From positions 6,696,001 to 6,760,000 of the forward strand of contig NC_026655.2 of assembly GCF_000004075.3 (NCBI RefSeq): a stretch of DNA of 64,000 nucleotides, in the 5' to 3' direction. Shown in pieces: positions 37,215 to 48,793 of the stretch. The notes beneath the pieces were generated by a model. The model did no database searches, was not told the DNA's origin, and worked only from the letters and a program-made list of their open reading frames with translations. The stretch's first letter is position 1; every line of letters starts with the position of its first letter. The translations under genes were made by a program, and so were the position numbers. This stretch comes from Cucumis sativus. Taxonomy: Eukaryota; Streptophyta; Magnoliopsida; Cucurbitales; Cucurbitaceae.

Positions 37215-40200
37215 CTACATGTATCCTCCTTGCTGCTGCTGCTGCGGTTGTTGTGGGGGAGGCTGCTGGTAATTTCCATACCCACCATAGCCACTGTAGA
37301 ACATATTAGGGTCCTGAGGAGCTGGGGCATAGCTATAGTTTTCGTATCCTTGTCCATATCCGTAATAGCCACCTCCATTCCATTGGTTAGGGTCCGCCTG
37401 TGGCTAAAAAGATGAGAAAATAATGAACATTCGGAAAGAACTATAATCAATAACCATCAACGGACACAAAGAGTACAATACCACAACCTGTTTATTTGAA
37501 GGACTACGTCCCCATGAGAGTCTAATGTTCTGTCCACCAATTTGTGTTCCATTCAACACACGTAGCGCTTCCTCAGCACAGTTCCTAATAACAAAATTGA
37601 AATAACCATCAAATGTGTCCAAGCCAATTCAGGAGAGATTAAGATGTTAGGTTACATTTGTTAGAACTACCAAGCTGTTTCATATTTTTAAAAGAAACAA
37701 AATACAAACCTGTCAGCAAATTGAACGAAACCACATCGTTTGCCTACAGGTATCTTTACATGCACCAATTCCCCATATTGACCAAATACTTGTCGCAAGT
37801 GTTCGTCTGTCACGTTAGCATCCAAATTGCCCACAAATATCTGCAATAGGATTTCAGAAGTTAGAAAACTCAAATAAAATTACATGACGAAGGAAAAATA
37901 AGGTAAAGAACCCACAGTCGTATTGTTTGGATCATTCTCATTCTGAGCCCCTTGAGGATTCTGATATGAAGCTGCAATAGTAAAAAATCAAACCTAAATG
38001 AACTTGCTCTTTAACTTGAACCAACCAGTTCAGCAGTTGTTAAACACACAATATCAATTATTCTGCTACAGTCCAAGCTTGCATAAATAATATACATCAA
38101 TGCAATAAGCAATGTGTACTGAGAAATAAAAAATAGAATCCACAAGACCTGCATAAACACTGTGTGCTCCACTTATAACAAATCAAACCTCCAACCAAAT
38201 AATTCCATAGCTGGTTGGCTTAGAGGGCTGTTGAACTAGGCTCAATGCCATATGTTGCATGTTCAAAAAAGACTCCAACAACAAAATTGAAACACAAGCA
38301 AATTTTGAATTACAGAGTCACACTGTTTTAAATGGTTCGATGCAACCTAAAGTCGGCTTCATTATAGGGGGAAAAACCAGAGGCAGTAGGTATAACGGGC
38401 AACATAGAAGTACTCATATTGAGAAATCACGAAGAATACCAAAATAACAAGAACTACAAAAGATATCCAGAAAATTACGTACATAGGAAGTCCATTTTCA
38501 CAAACAAAATTGGGAAATTTGAAAAATATACATTAGAGCGATATTTGTTACAAAATAGCATAACTAGAAGACAAGTACCAATTTCAACGTGTGCCCTAAG
38601 AAATATAAAACTAGACAATATTTCAAATAGAAGTTTTGACAATCCATAAAGGCACAATCATAATTATCTAATGATGATCACCATACGGCCAAAATATAAA
38701 AAAAGAAAATAAACATGCTCATTTCAACATAGAATGTAAATTTGAAAAACATAGAGAAACACATTATTAAAAAAGAAATTGACATAATAAAGCTTTTCAT
38801 CATAAAAAACTAGATATCACAACTAGAGTACCTAACTTCAGACTCAAACAACCATATTATGCCATTCTCAGAATCCACCGCACCTAACTTGCACAACCAT
38901 TCACATAAAAGTGATTCACACAACGGAACAGAATAAAACAATTAATAGGATCCTACTTAAAAGAACAAAGAAAGTATACCCGAACATATCTATGTCCAAT
39001 TCAAAACTTTAGAAGATGAACGAAATATTCTAAAGGAATGACAAAATGAATACCAAGATACACAACAAAAAACTAGTAAGAAATAAGACTCCTAAGAACC
39101 CTAATAACACTAAGAAACATGACTTTGTGCTGACCAAAATTCTTTTGCAGGTAATGGGTTGGACACATAAATGAGATCCAATCATCAAATACTGAAATGA
39201 AACAATAGGAAGGTAAAACCATATAACCCTAAATGCCAGGAGGAGAAGGACAAGCACAACCCTAAGTGGCCAGCAATAGCCGCAAGACATACTGAAATTT
39301 CAATAATGAAACTGGCTAAAGAACCTGCGTACCCTAAACTTAATAAAGAAAAAATAAAAACTTCCAACGGAATTAAGACTGAAATACCAGGGAGACAAAA
39401 AAAATACCCATGCAGATGATAGGAAAAGGTAAACGTTGCAGAACTAAAGGTGAATTAAAAACCGTAGCATAAATATGCCACATAAAAAAAAAGAGGTAAG
39501 ACATTGGCGGGAAAAAAACTGACCTAAATGGAACAACGTACTAAAGGGTAAGCATGTCAGCTGAAATCAGTAGCGGACCCCAAGCTGACAGAGCCTTTTG
39601 ACACCCTGCTTAAAGAAAAGAGGAGTTTTATAAGTTTATTAATTCTTCTTTATAGTACTTAAAATGACCAAAGCTCGAATTGGAAGTACACGATGGAAAG
39701 GCATGAAAGGCTACTATTCTTCCAAGGTATACGAGAGGGGAATTAAAATGCTAGAAACTAGTAATAAAAGTAACGGAGAGGAGCTAAATCAGGACAGAAA
39801 ATAAGAATTGTGTCTGGCCATAAGAAAGCAAAATGCATCCAGAAACACAAATCAGTAAACACAAACGGCACATCCATACAATGAATGAATGATGGACAAG
39901 CTATTCCATACAAAATTTGATGCCCTGTCTTTCATTTAAAATGTTCCAGTTTGGGGAGGAATTCGTATTTACTTTTCGAGAACTGCTGACCGCCAGAAGT
40001 GTTCTTGTTAGCTGCTGGTCCGATTCGCATGGGTCTGGATGAACAGTGAACACCGTTCATCTCAGTCATTGCTCGCATTTGTTCAGACTCGTCCCCAAAC
40101 TTAACAAATCCATAACCCTTAGTGCGTCCAGTGAGCCTATCAATCACAACTTTAGCGCCCTTAACTGAGTTATAGCGTGCCCTAAATGTTTCTTGTAGCA

Positions 40201-40928
40201 CATAATCAGTAACATCACCAGCCAAATCTCCCACAAAAATAGTGTAATCAGGAGAGTCATCTTGTCGCTTCTCCCCTGCTGATGCCCAGTTCAATCTAAA
40301 ATTTTGAGCCCCATTGGGCATGGCGGTGCCATTATAAGTTTGAAGTACTCTTTCTGCAGCTGGACGAGTTAAAAACTCAATAAAACCGTAACCCTCGGAC
40401 TGGCCGGTTTGCTTGTTCCGAATCACTTTCACAGAGGAAACCTGGAGAGACAAACAATGTTAAATCTCAACAGCAAAAAAAAAAACGAAATTTCGGAACC
40501 GCTTCATATATACCAACATGTGTGTAGACAAATCTTTATGCAATCAACCTAATAATCACAAAACTAGATCTTTTTTTTCCCAACAACAACGATAAAAAGA
40601 AATAATAAAGACACACACACACAAGATCTAAAGTGGGTGGCGTTCTTAGACGTACCTCGCCAGTATGAGCAAAACAATTAAAGATATAGTTCTCGTCCAT
40701 CCAGTACTGCAAGTCTCCGATCCAGAGGGTACGAACCTCATCCCCGTTGGCAGACTGAGGGGGTTGGCCCTGTGGGGAACCGGCCTGTGGCTGCTGAGGC
40801 CACATCTGAGGAACAGGCTGAGGTTGGGGCGGCTGAGGGGGCATCATCATGTAAGGAGGTTGCTGTTGTTGGTACTGAGGGGCCTGGTGAGGCATGTTGT
40901 GAGGGGCAACACCAGGTGCAGGCTGCAT
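37215..40928 (-). CDS. RBP45-type RNA-binding protein, copy A
   Basis: Coding exons, 5' to 3': 40656-40928, 40441-39973, 37971-37916, 37840-37710, 37584-37488 and 37403-37215 (minus strand), giving 404 residues in consistent phase. The N-terminus is rich in Pro and Gln. Three RRMs follow: RRM1 (about 65-145) with TLWIGDLQYWMDE and GYGFIEF; RRM2 (about 158-237) with YTIFVGDLAGDVTD and GYGFVKF; RRM3 (about 267-340) with IFVGNLDANVTDEHL and CGFVQF. The C-terminus is rich in Gly, Tyr and Gln. This is the RBP45/RBP47 family: nuclear poly(A)+ RNA-binding proteins that move to stress granules. Copy B (43614-47321) is a tandem duplicate. Intron 2 (2.0 kb) holds a conserved cassette exon with an in-frame stop, suggesting control by alternative splicing. 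A telo-box lies about 95 bp above the ATG. Confidence 0.95.
39524..39605 (-). other. Candidate poison (cassette) exon in RBP45 copy A, intron 2
   Basis: On the minus strand a pyrimidine tract (CTCCTCTTTTCTTT) and AAGCAG acceptor precede 82 nt that end at the strong donor CATTTAG/GTCAGT. Joined to exon 2 in its phase, it adds about 21 codons and then stops at TAG (39543-39541), before RRM3; 82 nt also shifts the frame. The matching 82-nt segment of copy B differs at only two positions, and its stop is TAA. Inclusion would give a truncated protein or a transcript for nonsense-mediated decay. No transcript evidence is available here. Confidence 0.65.
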
Positions 40929-41020
40929 GGTAATGGAGAAAGGGATAAGAGAATCTCCTTAGTGAGGAAAGAAGGAGAAAGAAGAAGAGAGTTTTGAGTG
41001 TCTCGTCTGGACAAAGAGAG

Positions 41021-41035
41021 AAACCCTAACCCTAG
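41021..41035 (-). promoter_or_regulatory. Tandem telo-box of RBP45 copy A
   Basis: AAACCCTAACCCTAG on the plus strand is two overlapping telomere-type repeats, 93 bp upstream of the ATG. The same 15 bases occur at 47421-47435 above copy B, 100 bp from its ATG. Telo-boxes are known in promoters and leaders of genes expressed in dividing cells. Confidence 0.6.
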
Positions 41036-41099
41036 AAGCCGATAATGGGCGAAAAGGGAGGAAACAAAGAGAAGGGGGCCAGTGGGGGAATCGATTACA

Positions 41100-43300
41100 T
41101 TTATCGTTTTAAAAAAGGAAATAAAATAAAAATAATTTGTTTGGTACGTTTTTACTTATCCCAAAAACTCACCAAACCTTTCACATTTGGATTCACTTAG
41201 AACAAAGAAAATAAAATGTTTTTCTTTTTTTCTCTACAAATCGTTAAACATTTCTAAATACATCTGTCATTTTGTTTTATGTTTTCTATTTCTTCTTTTC
41301 AATTTTGAACTCTGCTTTTTAAAATATTTGGAAACTTGAATTCTATTTTTTGAAAACGGTTTTCCATTCGTATTTGTAGATAAACTATTTTCGGTCTATA
41401 AAATCGTCATATTTTTTATTTAATACTTTTTTTTTCTAAACTACACAGAAAAATGTATATAAACTTTTAAATGTTTTAGAAAAGGTTCTTAAAACTTTCA
41501 AAAAATATGTTTATTGTTATGAGATTTGGGTGGAGAATGAAGAAAGAAGAAAGTATGATTACTTAACAAGTTAATATCCATTAATCATTATTGTTACTTT
41601 TAATTATTAGTTATAAATTACTATTTAGACTTAATAAACTTCAACAAATACATTACTTTATATCATGTTAACTATTTAATATAAGAGATGGGTCGAAACT
41701 GAACCAAATCCAAGTCAATAGACCGTAGCTAATCCTTCACTTGAGGCATTCGACATAGATCCATTAATCTAAGAAAATTCCACAAATTGTTCTTCAACAA
41801 ATCGTGAATCTATTCTTCAAGAAAGAGAATGTGTCATATTCATATTTGATTGACCATCTCTAGCGAACAAATCATTTATTCGTTTTCAACAAGTTCACCA
41901 TCTATTCTTCAAATGAATATATCTTATTTTCTTCAACAACTTTGTCGTATATGCATCATCTACAAATTGAAAAATGAACTTTTCAAATGTTTGAAAACTT
42001 CGACTAATTGATCGACTTTTCATCATATAAAAACTGAAGACTGATATTCTGAAAATTTTGAAGACTTCATCAAATTAATCGTTTTTTCACCATCTACAAG
42101 TTGAAGATTGATCCTAAAAAAGATCAACAGGTCCAACGACTCATAATAGAAGAAGATCAACAAACTTAAAAATTGAATTTTATATATTTAAGAGAACATA
42201 CTAGACGGTAAAAATTAAATATTGTAATATTTGCATTTTCACAAATAAAATTTATTTGGTCAAAATCTCGTGTTAACCCATAGTTTTTTCTATAAAAGAG
42301 TGACAATGATGATAATCACAAACGATAATGGTAGCATTAGTGTTTATCAATAGGATGACAACTTATTTAGACATGTGCTCTCCTTGTATTATAACATAAT
42401 TAAACAACACTAAACATAATCACATGAATCCTTTTTAGATCACCGTTGATTCATTATTCGTTGAACATGAGTAAAACATGTCTTATTTTAATATATAAAA
42501 ATAATTAAATAAGAAAACCACCTACTAAATTTTACTTTTTGCTCGAGTAACTCGAATTGAGTCAAGTCAAATATTTCATGGTTGAATTTTGTTGGAATTT
42601 TTAACTAAAATTATTTAGTTTGAAGAAATCTACAACCCAATAAATGAATAAGCATACAACACAACTCAAGCCACAAATACTAATTCAAAACCAAGCACAT
42701 GAAGTCCAAACAGTACCAACCACACACCAATATTAGGTCTTCCTATTAAATTCAGTATTATAAGCTAACTTATTCCAATCTCCCACAATGTCTGGAAAAT
42801 ATATTTTCTCTCTTTGGAGGTGAAGAGATTTGAATGAAGAGCCAATACTTCACATGAAAGTTCCATTTTCATTAAGACTGATCACTTTTGGAAGATTTTA
42901 GACATTGTATCTTTGGCATTAGTCCAGAAAAGAATTCAATTCGCAACATTAGTCCAAATCCATTTATGTATTTATTTAAGGATGAAATTTAAACTTAAGC
43001 GAACTTGTGTTTATAAACTCGTATAAGGCACAAAATTGAATCTAGCAAGTTGGAATTAATCTATTAATGAACTGTTGCATAAGGCGCATAATAGGATTAA
43101 GAAATTTGGAATTAATCTAGTAATGGCTAACCGATTTTAATTAAACAATGAATACACCTTCAATATTGTACAAGCAAAAGTTGAACAATTTCAGAAACCA
43201 AACGTCTCAATGGTTCGACGACAATTCCCATTGTACAGTAATACTATGAAAAAACATAACAAACAGTTTCAAGCCAGAAAAAGTGAAATAGGGTAGAGAA
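41100..43300. other. Spacer between the two RBP45 copies
   Basis: AT-rich sequence without a recognised gene. Repeated words such as ATCTATTCTTCAA near 41810-41910 suggest a small decayed repeat, but I cannot name a family. The 3' UTR of copy B probably starts near 43300-43500. Confidence 0.5.
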
Positions 43301-43613
43301 ACATCAGCAAGAACATAAGTAGTAAGTAGTTAACCCACGTACAGCCTTTAACAAGGACTTGAGAAAATTACAAGATCATTCAACTCCTACCATAATAGAT
43401 ATGATCATATGAAAAGAAACAAATAACACAACACGCAAAAACCTCTAACGCCAAATACAACACACAACTGACATCAAGTCAACGGAGTCATACAGAATAT
43501 TTGTTTAGAATAGATGAGAGAGTAACATCTCCAAAATCTTCTACAAATGACAAGCAGAAGTTTAGGGTCTCATTCGAATTGAGAGGTGAGGCAAGAGAAA
43601 TAGAACTTGTCAT

Positions 43614-46600
43614 CTACATATATCCACCTTGTTGCTGTGATGGCTGCTGTGTTGCTGGTTGCTGGTAGTTCCCATACCCACCATAGCCACTGTAGAACAT
43701 GTTAGGGTCTTGGGCAGCTGGAGCATAGCTATAATTTTCATATCCTTGTCCATATCCATAATATCCTCCTCCTCCACCTCCTCCTCCATTCCATTGATTA
43801 GGATCAGCCTGAGGCTGTAAATTTAAAATAGAGGTCAATAAAGCTAATATATTATTTGCTTTAATGAATACAAGAATACAAGTGAAGCACAATAATAGTA
43901 CCTGTTTGTTAGAAGGACTACGACCCCACGAAAGTCTAATGTTTTGCCCACCAATTGGGGTTCCATTCAAAATGCGCAAAGCTTCCTCGGCGCAGCTTCT
44001 AAAATAGTATTAAGGAAAACAAAATACAAAACTCATGAGCAAATGAACACCACATGATGGGAAGAAGGGGCGTAGGTGTCATGAAAGCTTTTGAAAATAC
44101 CAACCTGTCTGAAAATTGAACAAAGCCACATCGTTTGCCTGCAGGAATCTTAACATGCACCAGCTCTCCATACTGACTGAATACTTGTCTCAAGTGCTCA
44201 TCAGTGACATTAGAATCCAAATTCCCCACGAATATCTGAAACAAAATCAAATAATAACTCATAAATACGTCCATGAGATAATATTGCTATTGAAAATTAT
44301 TGGAGTACCCACAGTTGTATTATTTGGATCGTTCTCATTCTGTGTGCCTGGAGGATTCTGGTATGAAGCTGCATTTGAAAATATTAAACTAAAATGACAT
44401 CTTCTATCAACATGAACTAAAAAAATCCTTAGATCATTTTTACCCAAGTCATTATCATGTTGCATTATCGTTATGGTAAATAATAGTAATGAAAATTAAA
44501 ACCAAGATACATGCAAACTAAAACATGATAAATTCAAATGACTAGCAATCAAAATATCCATGAAAAGAGACATCCATTCTTTAAATAGATGCAGAATTAT
44601 AACAGTCACATCCTGGCTGTAATAGCTAATACCGAACAACGGAAATAATTATAATTATATATATTACGGAGGGGGAGGGGACTAAACTCTTATGGGACCT
44701 GATTTTTTTTTTTATTCAAATGAAGATAACTTGAAATGGTCTTAAAATGCAGACAATGTGCCACATCGATAATTAATTCTCCCCTAAAAATTCCCATCAA
44801 ACAGAAGCCACCATAATGTCGACATTCCAACTCTTCAAAATTTCCATATTTGATTATTGTCTTCTCTATCATTCACTGAGGTTTACCTATTTTACACCTC
44901 AAAGATGTAAGCCTCCTATAATTTCAAAAAGGCATAAGATTTGAAGAACTTCAAGGCTTTCAGCTCATATCAATACAAAAACAATAACATGGAGATCGGA
45001 ATATGAAGAATAAAAGATACTGTGCCAAACATAATAAATGCAAAATAACCAAGTGATTCATCATGGAGACCAGATTAATTGTGAAAAAGCCTACATAATA
45101 ATACACGAGAAATTCTGATCTAATGAACTAAAATAAAACATATAGCCTCCTCAACTTCTGACTTGAGGCAACCATAATGTGACGTATTGGAAATTCTGCC
45201 ACGCACCACTATTTAGCCAATCAATCACATGAAATGATTCACACCAAGAAATGGTATGAGCATTAAAAAAAAAAAAACTAGAAGCCTTTAAATCAACAAA
45301 ACCAATCAATACAATCCTAACTACAAGAAAGATACATACAGAGCATACTTGGATGAAAATAGACCCACCGCGATGGAAGAAGAATAGAATATTCCAAAGG
45401 AAAGACTTAACGAAATACAGAGCTACAGAATGAAAAGCTAGTAAGAAATGAAAATTCAGGCAGATCAAGAAATGTATCAAAACCTTTTGTTGATAGATGA
45501 TTTGTCTACAAAAAGGGAATCCAACCATCAAATATTGAAAATAAAACATAGAGTAAATCCCATAAACCCAAAATATTAGGAGGTGAAGGACAAGCTCAAC
45601 CTATATGACCTACTGCAGTTGTAGAAGGAAAGTTCAGAACCAAACTATGTTACTCCAAATTCCCAGTTGCTGGAAATTTAAAAAAACCATCTAGCTAAAG
45701 AACCTAAGACAAGTGACCTAAACTTTAAAGAAAAATAAAGGAATTAGAAGTGGTAAAATGCCAGGGAGAGAAAAAAATACCCATGCAAATCAAAGGAAAA
45801 ACTAAACGTTGCAGAACTAAAGGTGAATTAAAAACCGCAGCATAAATATGCCACATAAAAAGAAAGAGGTAAGACATTGGCGGAAAAAAAACTGACCTAA
45901 ATGGAACAACGTATTAAAGGGTAAGCGTGTCAGCTGAAATCAGTAGCGGACCCCAAGCTGACAGAGCCTTTTGACACCCTGCTTAAAGAAAAGAGGAGTT
46001 TTATAAGTTTATTAATTCTTCTTTATAGTACTTAAAATGACCAAAGCTCGAATTGGAAGTACACGAAGGAAAAGGCATGAAAGGCTATTCTTCCAAGGTA
46101 TACGAGAGGGGAATTAAAATGCTGGAAACTAGAAATAGAAGTAACGGAGAGGAGCTAAATCAGGACAGAAAATAGAAGTTGCATTGCATCTTGCCATATT
46201 GAAAGCAAAATGAATCGAAAAACACTAATCAGTAAGCACAAATGGGCACATCCATATGATGAATGAATGACTGAGAAGATATTCCAAACAAAATTCAATG
46301 CCTTGTTTTTCATTTAAAATTTTCCAGTTTCGGGGGGGGGGAGTTCGTATTTACTTTTCGAAAACTGCTGACTGCCAGAAGTGTTCTTGTTAGCTGCTGG
46401 TCCGATTCGCATGGGTCTGGATGAACAGTGAACACCGTTCATCTCAGTCATAGCCCGAATTTGTTCAGACTCATCCCCAAACTTTACGAAACCGTAACCC
46501 TTAGTACGTCCAGTGAGCCTATCGATCACAACTTTAGCACCCTTAACTGAGTTATACCGTGCCCTAAATGTTTCTTGTAGCACATAATCAGTAACATCAC

Positions 46601-47321
46601 CAGCCAAATCTCCCACAAAAATAGTGTAATCAGGAGAATCATCTTGTCGCTTCTCCCCTGCTGATGCCCAGTTCAATCTAAAATTTTGTGCCCCATTGGG
46701 CATGGCGGTGCCATTATAAGTTTGAAGTACTCTTTCCGCAGCTGGACGAGTTAAAAACTCAATAAAACCGTAACCCTCGGACTGGCCGGTTTGCTTATTC
46801 CGAATCACTTTCACGGAGGAAACCTGCAGATATAAACAACATCAATTATAAACAAGAAAGAAGAAAGAAGAAATGGAAACGATTCTTGTCCACCGAAATC
46901 ACAATGCAGTAACATGTGTGGGCACAAATCTTCAAGAACTCAACCTAATAATTATAAAACCAAATCTTTTCCCAACAACAGCAATGAAAACAAATAATAA
47001 AGACATATACACAAAAGATCTAAAAATGGGTGGCGTTGACTGACGTACCTCGCCAGTATGAGCAAAACAATTAAAGATATAGTTCTCGTCCATCCAGTAC
47101 TGCAAGTCTCCGATCCAGAGCGTACGAACCTCATCCCCGTTGGCAGGTTGAGGGGGTTGGCCCTGTGGAGAACCAGCCTGCGGCTGTTGAGGCCACATCT
47201 GAGGAACAGGCTGTGCTTGCGGGGGCTGAGGCTGCATCATCATGTAAGGAGGTTGCTGTTGTTGGTACTGAGGAGCCTGGTGAGGAATGTTGTGAGGAGC
47301 AACACCAGGAGCAGGCTGCAT
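43614..47321 (-). CDS. RBP45-type RNA-binding protein, copy B
   Basis: Coding exons, 5' to 3': 47321-47049, 46823-46355, 44368-44313, 44235-44105, 43998-43902 and 43814-43614 (minus strand), giving 408 residues. Exons 1-5 have exactly the lengths of copy A (273, 469, 56, 131, 97 nt); only the last exon differs (201 against 189 nt), partly because of a longer Gly run after PNQWN. It has the same order of Pro/Gln-rich N-terminus, three RRMs (TLWIGDLQYWMDE, YTIFVGDLAGDVTD, IFVGNLDSNVTDEHL) and Gly/Tyr/Gln-rich C-terminus. Both copies point the same way, so this is a direct tandem duplication. Coding exons are nearly identical while most intron sequence has diverged, apart from the block at about 45760-46172. 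It probably binds poly(A)+ or U-rich RNA in the nucleus and in stress granules. Confidence 0.95.
45897..45978 (-). other. Candidate poison (cassette) exon in RBP45 copy B, intron 2
   Basis: The same 82-nt segment as at 39524-39605, with the same AAGCAG acceptor and CATTTAG/GTCAGT donor. Its in-frame stop is TAA (45916-45914) where copy A has TAG. The only other difference turns ATG into ACG within the short added peptide. Keeping a stop while changing its codon argues for selection on the stop. Confidence 0.65.
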
Positions 47322-47420
47322 CGTTATGGAGAAGGGGAGAAAAGAAAAACAAATCTCCTTAGGATGGGGAGACGGAGAAAGAAAAAGAGAGTGGTGGGTG
47401 TGTCGTTCGGACAAAGAGAG

Positions 47421-47435
47421 AAACCCTAACCCTAG
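47421..47435 (-). promoter_or_regulatory. Tandem telo-box of RBP45 copy B
   Basis: AAACCCTAACCCTAG on the plus strand, 100 bp above the ATG, identical to the element above copy A. The surrounding leader (ACAAAGAGAG before it, AAGCCGA after it) is also shared. Confidence 0.6.
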
Positions 47436-47439
47436 AAGC

Positions 47440-48318
47440 CGAGAAGGAGGCGAAAAGGGAGGAAAGCAAAAGGAATGGGATCGGTAGGAATCGATTAGAT
47501 TTATCGTTTTTTTTCTTTTCACTTATCTGAAAGGTTTGAGGCCGTGGTTTTAGAGCAATGGGCCCCACGTCCAGGGCGAACTTCGTATTGACGCTCAAAG
47601 AAACCAACCAATCAGAAAACGAGCTCATGGATGTGAAGATGAAACCAACCTCACACGAATAGTTTGTCTTTCTATTGAATTGAGTATCATATAGTAATAG
47701 CAATAGACTATGACATGACTTGTTCAAATATCCAACCATCTCTTCAAAATATTCTCAAAAAGTATAAGAAAAAAAGGGAGTACTCGTCTGCCATTTGGGA
47801 CGGGTTTATCTGGGCTGGCTTCGAGTTTATTAAAAGGTGCAACTATATCGTAATTCTTAAAAGTCAAGGTCGTGTATGAAGCTCTTTTTTTCTTTTTAAC
47901 TTGTGATTCTGAAATTTGACTGTTTTGAGAGTGCAACTTAAATAATTGACTCATTCAATGATTTTATTGAAGTATTTTTTGTTCATACTCGAGGGTAGGT
48001 TTTAAGTGTGAGAGTCACTAATTACTTGTCATATTTGACATTTTCACAGTTAAAAAAAGAAAGAAAAGAAAGCCCGTTTTCATCCATTGTTGTAAACCTT
48101 TCTAAAATTGATACCAAAAATTTGATTTGGATATTGTCATACACCAAGTTGTTGTCACTTTACCGAAAATGACCTCAAGGGACGCTGCAAGTTGCCGAAA
48201 AAATATCCAATGCTTTGTTATATTTAGAGGTTGAAAAGGCCTCTTCAAAATCCTATATCCATTCTCACCACTAACCACCCCCCGCCAAAACATCCAAAAA
48301 TCTTCCTTCCCATCAACA
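47440..48318. other. Divergent intergenic region, RBP45 copy B / heat-shock gene
   Basis: The two flanking genes point away from each other, so this roughly 0.9-kb stretch should hold both promoters. It is moderately AT-rich. I see no clear heat-shock element (nGAAnnTTCn array). TATA-like words near 48219 and 48255 could serve the heat-shock gene. Confidence 0.45.
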
Positions 48319-48793
48319 ATGGAGATTTCTACCTCTACTCCTCATCCCCTTCTCTTTCCTTACTACCATTACTCCATTCCCCATAATTACGTTCACTGGG
48401 TTCAAACCTCAGACTCTCATCTTTTCTCCGCCGATCTCCCTGGTACTTCCATTTTCCCCCATTCATTTCTACCCCACTTGGTTTTTATTTATTTATTTAT
48501 TTTTACGTTCTCGTTCGTTAATTTTACGTGTAGGTGTTCGGAAGGAGGAGATAAAAGTGGAGGTTGAAGATTCGCGGTATCTGATCATTCGGACAGAGGC
48601 TGTGAATGGAGTTACTTCTCCGGCCAAGAGTTTCTCCAGGAAATTTCGACTTCCGGTTTTGGTTGATGTAGATGGAATTTCGGCTGGGTTTGAGAATGGG
48701 GTTTTGGAGATCACGGTACCAAGGTCGTCTTTTAGGAGAAGATCTGTTGTTCATTCTCCTGACCAACATCAACTTCTTGCCAGGGCTGCTTGA
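48319..48793 (+). CDS. HSP15.4: 15.4 kDa class V small heat-shock protein
   Basis: Two exons, 48319-48442 and 48534-48793, joined within the Gly codon of [16 protein letters not shown], give 127 residues. The alpha-crystallin domain (about 30-110) includes [32 protein letters not shown] and [15 protein letters not shown]. The C-terminus ends QLLARAA, as in Arabidopsis HSP15.4. The intron falls inside the alpha-crystallin domain, and length and order match that single-copy class. Small heat-shock proteins hold unfolding proteins as oligomers, in the cytosol for this class. The ATG was chosen as the first in frame; the preceding bases AACA fit the plant start context. The protein lacks the I-x-I C-terminal motif of class I/II, as is usual here. 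Confidence 0.92.

Noticed and set aside
41670-42240. Repeated ATTCTTCAA-type words suggesting a transposon
   Set aside because: No terminal repeats, target duplications or coding remnants could be seen, so no element is called.
47058-47429. Plus-strand open frame with Leu/Arg-rich product
   Set aside because: Antisense of RBP45 copy B exon 1 (Pro/Gln-rich). The same frame appears opposite copy A, as expected for a shadow.
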